Notes under the pieces: model-generated
Told to the model about the DNA's origin: nothing
What the model saw: only the letters and a program-made list of their open reading frames with translations
Database searches by the model: none
Translations under genes and position numbers: made by a program
Part shown: piece after piece, positions 35,561 through 47,656 of the stretch
How positions within the stretch are numbered: the first letter of the stretch is position 1
Layout of the letters: every line of letters begins with the position of its first letter
Assembly (NCBI RefSeq): GCF_963675165.1
Contig: NC_087381.1
Coordinates: 5,457,378-5,521,377, forward strand
DNA: 64,000 nt
Direction of reading: 5' to 3'
Source of the DNA: Halichondria panicea
Lineage: Eukaryota > Porifera > Demospongiae > Suberitida > Halichondriidae

Positions 35561-36721
35561 TTATACGTTTAATAGAGTGTATATATAGGCCTATTAAAAA
35601 GACAATAAAAATTATTTCAATTCTTTACCAATTATCTGTATACCGTATAATCTGGTTAGTAAGCGCATGCGCCTATAGCAGGCCTCTATATGCGCCTATT
35701 ATCCATACAGAGGTGCTTATAGAGATTAACCACGCCCATGACGTTTCAATGAAGCAAATCTCCATTAGCTAGCTCGATCAAGGCTCTTGGTCTGCTAACC
35801 AGTATGCGCCTATTAGTTGATGTGCGCTTATCAACCAAGTGCACTTATCAACCAGATTATACAGTATAATTATCAGGACATGTATCAAAATTGCCTTGTC
35901 CAACAATCGCCAGTAACATCTCTTTGTGTATAATGGCCAATATAATTATAACTGTGACTGAAACATTTTAGCCATCAAGACTGATGCATGCGACATAATT
36001 ATACAGATTATATAGTCATAAAAGCGTATTAGTTATTGTTTAATTAATAATTATACACTGTAATGTGTATAATACAATGATAATGTGGTTTTCACCCAAG
36101 TGCATGTGTGACTGCATGTTGTGGCAAATAGTCACGCACTCTGAAAACCACACACATGCATATACTGTATATACACCTCGTGGGAGTAGTACTATAGCTA
36201 TAATGGCAGTAAATCTGTACGCCTCACGCATGGGAGTACTATAGCTATAGGCCTCTGTGTATAGATTTACTGCCATTATAGTACTATACATAGTTATATA
36301 ATTATAGGCATGCATGCATAGCTATAGTACTATAGACTGTCAGTCTGTGTATTCTGAGTCTATTCACTTAGATGCGATAGCATTTTGGTGTTAAAGCTTA
36401 ATTCGTCGTGTTAAATAAAAGCGAGCAAAAGCGCTATAAGAAGCTTGACTTATATGTTGGCCTAGATGTGCACGCAGCTGTGACTCGAGGCTGATAGGCT
36501 ACACTAAACCCCAAATTAAATATACGTCGAGTTAGTACATGTATATACATCACAGAATGTTCAAAATCAAATTTTGCCCACAAGGCCTATCTATATATAC
36601 AGTGTCTGATATAATTTATATCTCTAGATCTTCAAGTGCTATAATCGAACAGACGAAATATCGATAATTTGTTTAGGCATTATTGACTAAGGGTAACTTA
36701 AGGCCGTACATATACGTACGT

Positions 36722-36850
36722 ATAATCTGTCACCATCTATATCCTTGGCGATGACTTGTGTCTGTTACCACGAGAGCGTAGTCAGAGTTGAGCACCTCAG
36801 AGCCTCCTTGAAAGGGAATTCCCTCTATGCCATGGTGAAAGAGATAATTA
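36722..36850 (-). pseudogene. Truncated copy of TBC1D25-like exon 7
   Basis: Matches 43519-43667 but lacks about 40 bp in the middle, and its flanks are altered. Encodes fragments of the EFPF...VVTDK region in a broken frame. Confidence 0.75.
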
Positions 36851-37298
36851 TTATCGGAGCATTTGGTCTCTAATGTGAATGTCAATGAATATAATTACCA
36901 GTATCATGATAACAACAGAGGCCATACAAAAAGAGCCACTTAGGTTACAGTGCTTTTATGGTAAGGTATAATTATTATCTTAGCCTATAGCTAATGTGCT
37001 ATGTATACTGTGGCTCACGTACTGCATGTATATCCGGCCATCCATCCTCATAAAATTATTTGTTTTTTTCAATCGAGTTTGTGCAGACCATGCACTGCTT
37101 GCTCTCTCTTCGATATCGAGTTAATTTCCTGGGTATAGAGATTGGCCTTACCATGCATAGTGTACGTGGTATTATACTATACGACTGATTGTTGTCAGAT
37201 CCGTTTACACTGTTATATAACGTAAAAAATGAAGTGCGGTGAGCACACTAAAACAGTTGCATAATTATAGCCGACCGTTTTAGTGTGCCCACTGCACT

Positions 37299-37352
37299 TT
37301 TGATGTGACACACACTGGGATACAAGTGTGCGTCCGAGACAAGCAGTCTGAG
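37299..37352 (+). pseudogene. Fragment of HSPA12-like 3' coding end
   Basis: Matches 35094-35145 (GATGT(T/G)ACACACACTG then ATACAAGTGTGCGT and CGAGACAAGC) with few changes, then stops. Isolated from any other HSPA12 sequence. Confidence 0.8.
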
Positions 37353-37365
37353 GGCAAAATCGATT

Positions 37366-37417
37366 AAATACCTGTTACCTACCTACATCAAGGTATGTAG
37401 GTAGGTAACAGGTATTT
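37366..37417. repeat. Perfect 23-bp hairpin
   Basis: Arms 37366-37388 and 37395-37417 (AAATACCTGTTACCTACC...) are exact complements around a 6-base loop. It directly follows the HSPA12 fragment. Confidence 0.95.
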
Positions 37418-38089
37418 GACATACTTGTTAAAAACTTGAATACTCATATAGAACCACCAACAAAAGAACTACTCGAAAGGACCTTTCTGGAACCTTCATT
37501 ATACCAACCACCTCTGAAGAGCAACCACACGCTATAAAACGGCTAAGAGCTCAGGTCCCGGATTTACAATGACTTCAATGTAGAGCAACCTCTCAGGAAC
37601 GGCCATGCACCTTTCTACTGCGTATAACGAGCAGTTTTCTACTCCTAATCGGCTTTAGCAATTGAATAACCTCCCGGAACGGACAGCCACAACCAGAATT
37701 AGCAGCTATTTTGCACAACTGTGAAACCTATAGCTGTAGCTCACCCCTATACAGCCTTTTCAAAGCTTGTATGAGCTATAGAGAAGCGGTTAGCAAAGAT
37801 CCAAGATTGATTTGCAGCAGGAATGTATTCGGAGAATCCACTTTTACAGTATTCACATGCATCTGTGTATTACTATTACTATACTATAGAGGCATTGTCA
37901 CTTACACTGGTACTACATCAATTACCATATGGCAAATGGAGTGCGAGGACAATATAATTATGTTGTACATCTAAGTTTTAGAGTCTACATAAACTTTATA
38001 CTATAGTCTTAATTGACACAATAATTATTGATTAACAATAGAGGCATTGTCACCAGTATTTATACAAGGTCACATGTTTCACTCACCCG

Positions 38090-38236
38090 TTGAGACAGCC
38101 ATAGATTCCAGCAGCATCAGAAGCCTTGCAAATGTCATTACTGTTCATTGTCAGAATGGCCACACACACGAAAACATCAAACGTGAACTCCAGGTTGACC
38201 TCTGATCTCTCAGAGCGGGTCTCACCAACTGAAGAA
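38090..38236 (-). pseudogene. Near-intact copy of TBC1D25-like exon 8
   Basis: Differs from 43063-43204 by only a handful of substitutions; donor (GTGAGT) and acceptor (CAG) are preserved and the frame is open. It lies downstream of the gene's last exon, so it belongs to a partial duplicate rather than the main gene. Confidence 0.8.
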
Positions 38237-38499
38237 AGAAAATACAAGTGTATATAATACAGGGATAGAAGTTCTTTACTCGAATTCCTTTATCCGAATC
38301 AATACATAAATAATAGATCGTTAACCTAACAGAACTATATATCACTATGGGGTGCAGCATTATCTATAGCCAACAAATGTACCCATGCTGGCACAGGACT
38401 ACATGCAAGCATATAGAGGACTGCATAGGTTTGGGTATTTGTATGTATAGTACTCTTTTAACTTAATAGACTACCTGCACCTAATTGTACATGCATAGA

Positions 38500-40780
38500 T
38501 ATAAAATGAAGTATACTATAGCACATGAATCTCTTATTAGTTTGATAGCCTTTAATTATGTGGTAAGAGTGCAAAACACCACATGCATGCATGCAGGGTG
38601 TATTATAAAATTTATGTTATATATGCACATAATTATAGTTTTAATAAAAATGCCTAGGTATAGCTGTATAAACTGTCTTACCATTCAGGGCGTAAGCAGA
38701 CTATACATCCCTTAATATACTAGCCTCGAGATTCCGGCCTGGATTCGAGGCTACTAATATACATGCACATGCATGACTGCATGTAAGCTGTGAATTAAGG
38801 ATAAATTCTGGCCCCACACATTCTGGGAATTAAGTACACATTCTGGCCCCATGCACAGCAAGACTATAGTGAATACTGTACTGGGTATTTAAGTTTTACA
38901 CATCTGAGTCTCACATGTCTAAGCTGTGAATTAAGGAAACATTCTGGCCCCACAGCAAGACAGTGAATATTGTACTCACGTAAAGGCCTACACATGCATG
39001 ATTACAATTATAGCCTATTGTGCTGATATGGGTTACAGAGTGTAGAGGTATAAGCACATGAATAATAAATGATTCCTAAGTTTACAACGCCAATTTTACT
39101 GGAAAAACTCATATAATGGCCATCACTGTATGATCCTGGCCAATTAACTACGTTATGTCCCAATTCATACAAAACAACCTGCTACTCTCAATAAAGGCGC
39201 CACACATCTGAATTTCTTGACAGCCCATGCAGAGTCCACGTACAAGTATACTTGTACCATGCATGATGTGCTCTGACACTAAGGAATATCCATTGAAACT
39301 ATATATCAGGATACTCCATATACCCAGCTAGCCTAAGGGTGCATGTACATTCATATACCCTAGGGTATACATTGGCTGTGGTCAGCCTGGAGCCCTCCCT
39401 CCACCCTTTAAGGACCAACGGCCATCTAAGAAAGATATATAAAATGAAGTATACTATATGCATATGATGATATCCTTTATGTGGTAAGAGTGCAAAACAC
39501 CAGGGTGTATTGTAAATTTGTGTTATGCTAATAAAAATGCCTAGGTATATAGCTATAATTATATAAACTGTCTTACCATTCAGGGCATAAGCAGACTATA
39601 TACATCCCTTAATAATTATACACATGCATGACTGTAAGCTGTGAATTAAGGATAAATTCTGGCCCCACACATTCTGGGAATTAAGTACACCGGCATTCTG
39701 GCCCCACAGCAAGATTAGTGAATACTGTACTGGGTATAAGTTTTACACATCTGAGTCTCACATGTCTAAGCTGTGAATTAAAGAAACATTCTGGCCCCAC
39801 AGCAAGACCAGTGAATATTGTACTCACGTAAAGGCCTACACATGCATGATTACAATTATAGCCTATTGTGCTGATATGGGTTACAGAGTGTAGAGGTATA
39901 AGCACATGAATAATAAATGATTCCTAAGTTTACAACGCCAATTTTACTGGAAAAACTCATATAATGGCCATCACTGTATGATCCTGGCCAATTAACTACG
40001 TTATGTCCCAATTCATACAAAACAACCTGCTACTCTCAATAAAGGCGCCACACATCTGAATTTCTTGACAGCCCATGCAGAGTCTACGTACAAGTATACT
40101 TGTACCATGCATGATGTGCTCTGACACTAAGGAATATCCATTGAAACTATCAGGATACTCCATATACCCAGCTAGCCTAAGGGTGCATGTACATTCATAT
40201 ACCCTAGGGTATACATTGGCTGTGGTCAGCCTGGAGCCCTCCCTCCACCCTTTAAGGACCAACGGCCATCTAAGAAAGATATATAAAATGAAGTATACTA
40301 TATGCATATGATGATATCCTTTATGTGGTAAGAGTGCAAAACACCAGGGTGTATTGTAAATTTGTGTTATGCTAATAAAAATGCCTAGGTATAGCTATAA
40401 TTATATAAACTGTCTTACCATTCAGGGCGTAAGCAGACTATATACATCCCTTAATAATTATACACATGCATGACTGTAAGCTGTGAATTAAGGATAAATT
40501 CTGGCCCCACACATTCTGGGAATTAAGTACACCGGCATTCTGGCCCCACAGCAAGACTAGTGAATATGTACTGCATGGGTATAAGTTCTACACATCTGAG
40601 TCTCACATGTCTAAGCTGTGAATTAAAGAAACATTCTGGCCCCACAGCAAGACCAGTGAATATTGTACTCACGTAAAGGCCTACACATGCATGATTACAA
40701 TTATAGCCTATTGTGCTGATATGGGTTACAGAGTGTATAAAAGTATAAGCACATGAATAATAAATGAATCCACCCTAAAG
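38500..40780. repeat. Triplicated segment, about 0.85 kb per copy
   Basis: Three successive copies recognised by AAAATGCCTAGGTATA (38648, 39536, 40378), TAAGGATAAATTCTGGCCCC and GGTATACATTGGCTGTGGTCAG (39365, 40206). Copies 2 and 3 are about 844 bp apart and almost identical. No gene recognised; each copy includes a short CTTACCATTCAGGGCGTAAGCAG block resembling an exon end. Confidence 0.9.
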
Positions 40781-40977
40781 ATGCACCAATCTGTCCTAAC
40801 CGAGAACTGTAAAGAATATAAACGTATATATGTATACACGTAACAGTATAATTATATAGAACCCCTATGGCGACCCCTGAAGAAAACCTCGATCGGCCAT
40901 ATGGCAGCGTTACAAAGGTCATGCAGACACCTATATATATAAGGTCCCAAAATAATAAGAAGTTTGTGTACACTGAA

Positions 40978-41225
40978 ACAAACTCTCACCATATCCATTT
41001 CATCCTTAGCGATCAGATTGTCTGTTACCTCGAGAGCCCGGTCATATATTATATTCAATTGTCTTTTTGCAATTATTATACTATATAGGGCTACAACTAT
41101 CGTTACACTCTTTTACAGGGATTTGTGGTATGGTAACCACCTACGCATTCGGTCGGTTAAATTGCTGTAGTCTATATACTGTAGAGATCAGGGTAACAGT
41201 GTATTATATTTAAACGAGCAACCTT
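40978..41225 (-). pseudogene. Copy of TBC1D25-like exon 7 end plus flanking intron
   Basis: 40978-41045 matches the 3' part of exon 7; 41090-41225 matches the intron flank at 44560-44670 (CACCTACGCATTCGGT...GAGCAACCTTCAA). Between them lies a single unit-like stretch (TCGTTACA...ACAGGGATTTGTG), where the main gene has 16 tandem units. Confidence 0.8.
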
Positions 41226-41373
41226 CAAATACATTCTCGATAACTCATTTTGCATAATTATTAATGTCTATACAATTATAGGCCTACATATACAACATAA
41301 TTTCTTAGATCATAATTAAAAAGACATGCACTGTAAGCAGATACAACACGGATTAGAGAAAAATACAAACAAA

Positions 41374-44300
41374 CTACAGGTCTATCTCAGCAAATCCCCT
41401 AGTGATGTTCTGTCTACAATACTTGTAAAACAGTTCCTCTGCTTGTGTCAGAACTTCCGTCAGATTCATCTTCATGGAGAGCCTGCATGTGCATGAGAAT
41501 TACATATTTAGATGGAATAATTAAAACTTGATTCATAGAACTATACCAACAAATTAAGAACTACCCGAAAGGACCTTTCTATTGCAGTGGAACCTCAATA
41601 ACAACCACTTCCGAAGAGCAACCACACGCTATAAAACGGTCAAGAGCTCATGCAGGTCCGGATTGAAACTATATACAATCACTGCAATGTGGGTCATTCT
41701 ATATCAATTCAACGAAATTTAAAACGTGACCTCTTCAGAATTGCATGAAACTTGGTATTTGTATGGGGAATGGTATGATAATATCTCAGAAAATATTTGG
41801 GTTTGTAAATAATAATTATGGCTTCTAAGCTCGAGTTAATTAAAAAATGCAGAAATTCCCTACTTTTAGCGGCTGTTAGTTAAACTGTAACTTTCTAACC
41901 ATTAACATTTAAGATAAGAATGTACATCATCTTGTTGCCCAAGAAATTCCGCATCATTTGGAATGTCGTACGGCTTCACTCGATAAATTTTAGATATTGC
42001 ATATTTAAGTAGTGTCCTTTGAACTATGCATGGCTACTCAAAAAGCGCTGTTTTATTCCTGTACCTTTTGGGTATCATGTTCCTCCTACAATTCTCTTGA
42101 AGTGTGGCAAGTTTGGTTCTGGGATTCCAATGGGATTATGAGATGTTGCAGGATGTACTATGATGTGGGCAATATTTGTGGCTTCAGAGAATAAACATTT
42201 GTTGTGTAATTACCTAAAACTTTTTATTCTATGCTGCCACGCTTGCAACTGGTTCCACGTGCTATTTCAGCTCCACCCACAGTGCCATGCCCCATACATG
42301 GGCGATTATTCAAGATGGGCGTTTATTGACAAAGACAGAGCTTTTACCATGGGCATTTAAACGAGATGGGCATTTATTCAAGGAGGGCGTTTAATCAAGT
42401 AAATACGGTATATGTATCAGATTTTATTTGGAAAATCCACTAGCTTTTACAGTATTCAGTAAAGGTCATGCATATTGTGTTACAGAAGCAGTGTTATTCA
42501 TTACCCAAGATTGTGTAGATTATGGTAGTGTTAATATAATTTTTTGTAAATCATTATGGTAATGATCGCCAGGTTTAAAATTGTCACATAATGGCGCCTC
42601 GTGCCTTTCCGGACTTGTGCCTGACAGCTGAGTGTGTATTTTTCCTAAGATTGTATTTTGTATGTACTTTTCCTGAAATGTAAGGAGGAGTGGCCAAGAT
42701 GTGGCAATAAACTGCCTGTGGCACGAATTGCCATGCATATAATAACACATTTTTTGCCTTAAAAACCAAATTCTGCATATAGAAACCAGCATAGAAACCA
42801 CTTGCGGCATAGATACGAGGTAGTTTTGTTCAGTTTTTGGTACATTATTGTATAGTAAGTGCATCGAAACCATGGATATAATTATGCTGCTATCTAGTAA
42901 ATTTACCATGCCATAATGTCTCTCACTATAAAAGCAATGATTTGAAGTATTGGGTGGAGGGTGGGCTCTATAGTATCAAAAAGGTCACTTTGCCCTAGTC
43001 AGTAATGCAACATCGAGGCATTGTCACCAGTATTGATACAAAGTGTCACATGTTTCACTCACCCGTTGAGACAGCCATAGATTCCAGCAGCATCAGAAGC
43101 CTTGCAAATGTCATTACTATTCATTGTCAGAATGGCCACACACACGAAAACATCAAACGTGAACTCAAGGTTGACCTCTGACCTCTCAGAGCGGGTCTCA
43201 CCAGCTGTAGAAAAAATGTTAAGTTAATAATAATAATCTTTAATCCAATTCCTTTATCCACAATCACTAGACAATGCAATAAACGACAGAACGGTAACCT
43301 AACAGAACTAACATCAGTCGAGTCATGTATATAACATTATCTAGCCAACAAATGTACCTATGCAGGCACAGGACTACATGCATATAGAGGGTTGCTTGCA
43401 TAGGATAGGGTGATATCGTACATGTACGTATAGTACAGTACTCTTCTAACTCCCCGAACGTAATTGTACATGTATGTACAGTATATAATAATTATCCTTA
43501 AATTAAACGAGCACTCACCATCCATTTCAAACTCCTTAGCGATGACCTTGTCTGTTACCACGAGAGCCCGGTCAGAGTTGAGCTCCAGGTACTGACTGTT
43601 GAGCACCTCAAATATCCTCAGGGCCTCCTCGAAGGGGAATTCCCTCTTGAAGTCCAATAACAGCCATCTATGGAGAAAAGAGATTATCAATAATTATTTC
43701 AACCATCGTTACAGTGCAAAACACTACAGGGATTTGTGTTAGGTAAAGATCAACCATCGTTACAGTGCAAAACACTACAGGGATTTGTGTTAGGTAAAGA
43801 TCAACCATCGTTACAGTGCAAAACACTACAGGGATTTGTGTTAGGTAAAGATCAACCATCGTTACAGTGCAAAACACTACAGGGATTTGTGTTAGGTAAA
43901 GATCAACCATCGTTACAGTGCAAAACACTACAGGGATTTGTGTTAGGTAAAGATCAACCATCGTTACAGTGCAAAACACTACAGGGATTTGTGTTAGGTA
44001 AAGATCAACCATCGTTACAGTGCAAAACACTACAGGGATTTGTGTTAGGTAAAGATCAACCATCGTTACAGTGCAAAACACTACAGGGATTTGTGTTAGG
44101 TAAAGATCAACCATCGTTACAGTGCAAAACACTACAGGGATTTGTGTTAGGTAAAGATCAACCATCGTTACAGTGCAAAACACTACAGGGATTTGTGTTA
44201 GGTAAAGATCAACCATCGTTACAGTGCAAAACACTACAGGGATTTGTGTTAGGTAAAGATCAACCATTGTTACAGTGCAAAACACTACAGGGATTTGTGT

Positions 44301-46651
44301 TAGGTAAAGATCAACCATCGTTACAGTGCAAAACACTACAGGGATTTGTGTTAGGTAAAGATCAACCATCGTTACAGTGCAAAACACTACAGGGATTTGT
44401 GTTAGGTAAAGATCAACCATCGTTACAGTGCAAAACACTACAGGGATTTGTGTTAGGTAAAGATCAACCATCGTTATAGTGCAAAACACTACAGGGATTT
44501 GTGTTAGGTAAAGATCAACCATTGTTATAGTGCAAAACACTACAGAGTGCGTTTGTAATGTGGATATCACACCACCACCTACGCATTCGGTTAAATTGAT
44601 GTAGTCTATATACATTGTACTATACACTGTAGAGAGGTAACAGTGTAGTATATTCAAACGAGCAACCTTCAACTATAGGAGCAAGCAACTAATTTCCCAT
44701 GCATGGACACACCCCACTCACCTGTGACAAAAGAGGTAGTCACGACAGTCAGACTTGTCAAAGAAGCCGTACAACTCTCTGTCCACCTCCCTCACCAGGT
44801 TCTTCACAAATGCTGCAGACCAAGGAAAACATTCATTCAGACGGTGCAACCTATTACAACTCACACACACCTAACTTGTACAGTGTACGGGCCACACTTA
44901 ATTGGTAATCGATGATGCGGAATTGTTAATGCAAATCACAACTCGCACACTACTACAGCACACTACATGCACTAGTGATACAAGAGCCATTGTGACTGCA
45001 CTCACCGACTTTCCTCATCATGGTGTGCTCGAGGAAGTCCTCTCTCTTCTTGGACATGTAGCTGGCAAACAGCCAGTACGAGTCAACCTCCGAGTCTGTC
45101 ACCACTAGGAATCGGGCCAGGATGTCATTCATGCCCTGGGCATAGCCAACCTCTGGAGGGGGGGGTGGCCAATCAAATCACTAAAAATTTGGCGAACTTC
45201 CATTTGGAGTGATAATGTAATGTATTACATGTATTAAGTGAATAATTGCAATTGCCATGGTCACTGAAAACTTACTACGTTACCAGGAAACAAAAACATG
45301 TACATGACTGTAATGTGTACTGAAGAACTATACATACACAATAAATAAAGTCAATTACAGCAATCAGGAGAACTCTTATACAGACCACTCCTTCTAAACT
45401 GCGTACAGTACTATAGCTCTAACTCACCCGGGTGAAACATGGCGTAGGTGAGGAGTATTCTGTGGACCTTCCTCAGGTTGCGCTTGTGAGTGAAGTAGTG
45501 ATAGTTCCTGTCAGTTCTGGCCACATCTCTGAGAACTATTCTCCTGGCCTTGGGATAGCTGGTCTCTAACTGGACAGGCCGGCGAGCTGCGTATACCTGT
45601 GTTGTGTGGTGTGTGTATGTGTGGTGAGTGTGTGGGGTGGTGGTAAGTGAGTGTGGTGAGTGTCAATGTTTGAATACGTTGCACATGTGTAACCGTGCAC
45701 AAGTATAAACTTAATGCTAAAAGGAGAAACTGTTAATGCTAATTAATATGAACTTATGCTCTATTAGTCTATATAGGATTCCATACGCCCTTATATATAT
45801 ATTGGGCAACATTCCTTACATTCTAGCCTAATTAATAGAGCAGCAAAACACATGCACTGTACTAGCTCACAGTACTCGGCACATTTACTAAAAACACTGA
45901 CTCACCCGAGAAGGGAAATCGAGGATCTCCAACAAAGCCTCATCGTCTTGACTCAAGTTCTCACAGCTGCTCTTGAACTCACACACGCACTTCTTCACAC
46001 CTTCCTCCCTCTCCTGACAGATGCCACACTCGTTGCTAGTCTCCCCAACTGACCGACTGCAACTGCACGAGCTCTGATCAACACTCTGACACCCGCTGCC
46101 ATCGCTCGGGGATAAAGTTGAACCATTAGTACTTGAGGTTGTAGGTTGAATATTAGTCTCGCACCCAGACTCATTTTCAGAGGATGCAGACAGATCAACA
46201 GTTGTGCGCCTACATGTAACTCCATCATTTTCAGAACTTTTTGATTGGTCACTTTTTGTACAAGTACATGAGGAGAATGTCGTGTTTGAAGCTTCTGAAA
46301 ATCCGCTTTCACTGTTTGTAGTTACAGAGTTACTTAAAGAGCCCGAGGCTATCATCTTGTGACATCGGCTACACATTTCTCCACTGCAGTCCAAACTGGC
46401 CTCTATCGAACCTGTATCATCATTGGTCGGAGATTCATCATTTGTGACAGGGGATTTTTCATTGGAGGAGGGGGAATTTGATCGGGATTGATTAACTATT
46501 TCATCGTCGCTCAGTTCTAGATACGAGGGTTGGTCATGGATGGTTGTTTCGGGGGATTGCATTGTATTATCGAGGATTTTCCAGCGTTGTCGAAGTGCCA
46601 GGTAGTTAGCTCTGTTCTCCAGGTCGATGGTTCTCTGGTCACTGTGTGTGT

Positions 46652-46682
<31 letters not shown>

Positions 46683-47656
46683 CGTGCGTGGTGTGTGTGT
46701 GTGTGTGTGTGTGTAGGTGTAGGTGTGTGCGTGTGTGTGTGTGTGCGCGTGTGTGTGTGTGTGTGCGTGGTGTGTGTGTGTGTGTGTGTAGGTGTGTGTG
46801 TGTGTGTGTGTGTGTGGGTGCGTGTGTGTGTGTGTGTGTGTGTGTGCACGTGCGTGGTGTGTGTGCGTGCGTGTGTATGTGTAGGTGTAGGTGTGTGGGT
46901 GTGTGGATTAAATAATATAACAGGCATTTTGAATAACTTCTGCAATACTGAAGTGGAATCTTCACAATGTATCCTATTACAGCATATCGACACTTCTGTC
47001 TGCCAAATTTTAGTACACGTACTTTCCCGCATTAACATAGAGAGTACAATAAAGAAGAGTAAAGGACACCTCTCAAATTACCCCAGTTTGGGGGTTTCAC
47101 TGTAGCCTTACTTCTGTTAGGTATAGTGATAATTGTGAGGCTATAGTGATGCCCTAAGGGTGTACTGTGTGTGCATGGTTACTCACCGTCTTGTTGAGTT
47201 GAGGGGGTATATTTCAAACAGGAACTTCCAGAGACAGGGACGACATGGAGAGGACACACCCACTAAAGGGAGGGGGTAATTGATTGCATGATTGCGGTAG
47301 TTATTATAATTATTAATGTATGTTCACTAAGAGCTAATGGCCACCCCTGAAGAAAGGTCCACTGCGATATAAAGGACAGGTCCCAAACACCTCAACAAGG
47401 CTACCATCGTACAACGAACAAAACTATACTCCCAAAATTAATGTGTCTGTTATGAAAGGTGCCACTACATGTACATGTACATAATCATAACCATAATGAT
47501 CCACTCACAGCGGAAGAGAGCCTCTCTCATGGCCGCCTCATTCACTAGTCTCCCGTCAGAATCGAACCAATCACTGAACTCCGAGTCACTCACAGGGTTA
47601 CCGTGGCGATGGTGAGTCTTAGCATTTGAGAGTGATGCTCCGTTAGAGTAAGACAT
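41374..47656 (-). CDS. TBC1D25: TBC1D25-like Rab GTPase-activating protein
   Basis: TBC-domain RabGAP acting on membrane traffic; the vertebrate relative works on autophagosomes. Nine exons with continuous phases: 47509-47656, 47187-47262, 45906-46632, 45428-45596, 45006-45152, 44722-44812, 43519-43667, 43063-43204, 41374-41482; 585 residues. Seen: DSDGRLVNEAAMREALFRLG and a CLWKFLFEIYP start of the TBC domain, arginine-finger motif LRDVARTDR, glutamine-finger GYAQGMND, and RWLLLDFKREFPFEEALR near the end. Exon 3 carries a ~190-residue Ser/Asn/Cys-rich acidic insertion. ATG 47656 follows an acceptor-like site, so a 5' exon may be non-coding or missed; no PB1 domain is seen, unlike vertebrate TBC1D25. 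Orthology is from motif similarity; TBC1D15/16/17 are the alternatives. Confidence 0.85.
43709..44546. repeat. 51-bp minisatellite, about 16 units
   Basis: Unit TTACAGTGCAAAACACTACA followed by 31 more bases ending AACCATCG; units are nearly identical (few C/T changes near 44269, 44477, 44519-44527). It sits in the intron between exons 6 and 7 of the TBC1D25-like gene. As 51 is a multiple of three, it leaves long open frames on both strands that are not genes. Confidence 0.97.
46645..46905. repeat. GT/CA-rich microsatellite
   Basis: About 260 bp of (GT)n with GC and GGT interruptions. On the minus strand it forms a CA tract reaching to within about 10 bases of the acceptor of TBC1D25-like exon 3. 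Confidence 0.97.

Noticed and set aside
43668-44672. 334-residue minus and 247-residue plus open frames
   Set aside because: Both are translations of the 51-bp minisatellite inside an intron; no independent coding signal.
46517-47105. Cys/Val-rich and His/Thr-rich open frames
   Set aside because: They are translations of the GT/CA microsatellite, partly overlapping the true exon 3.
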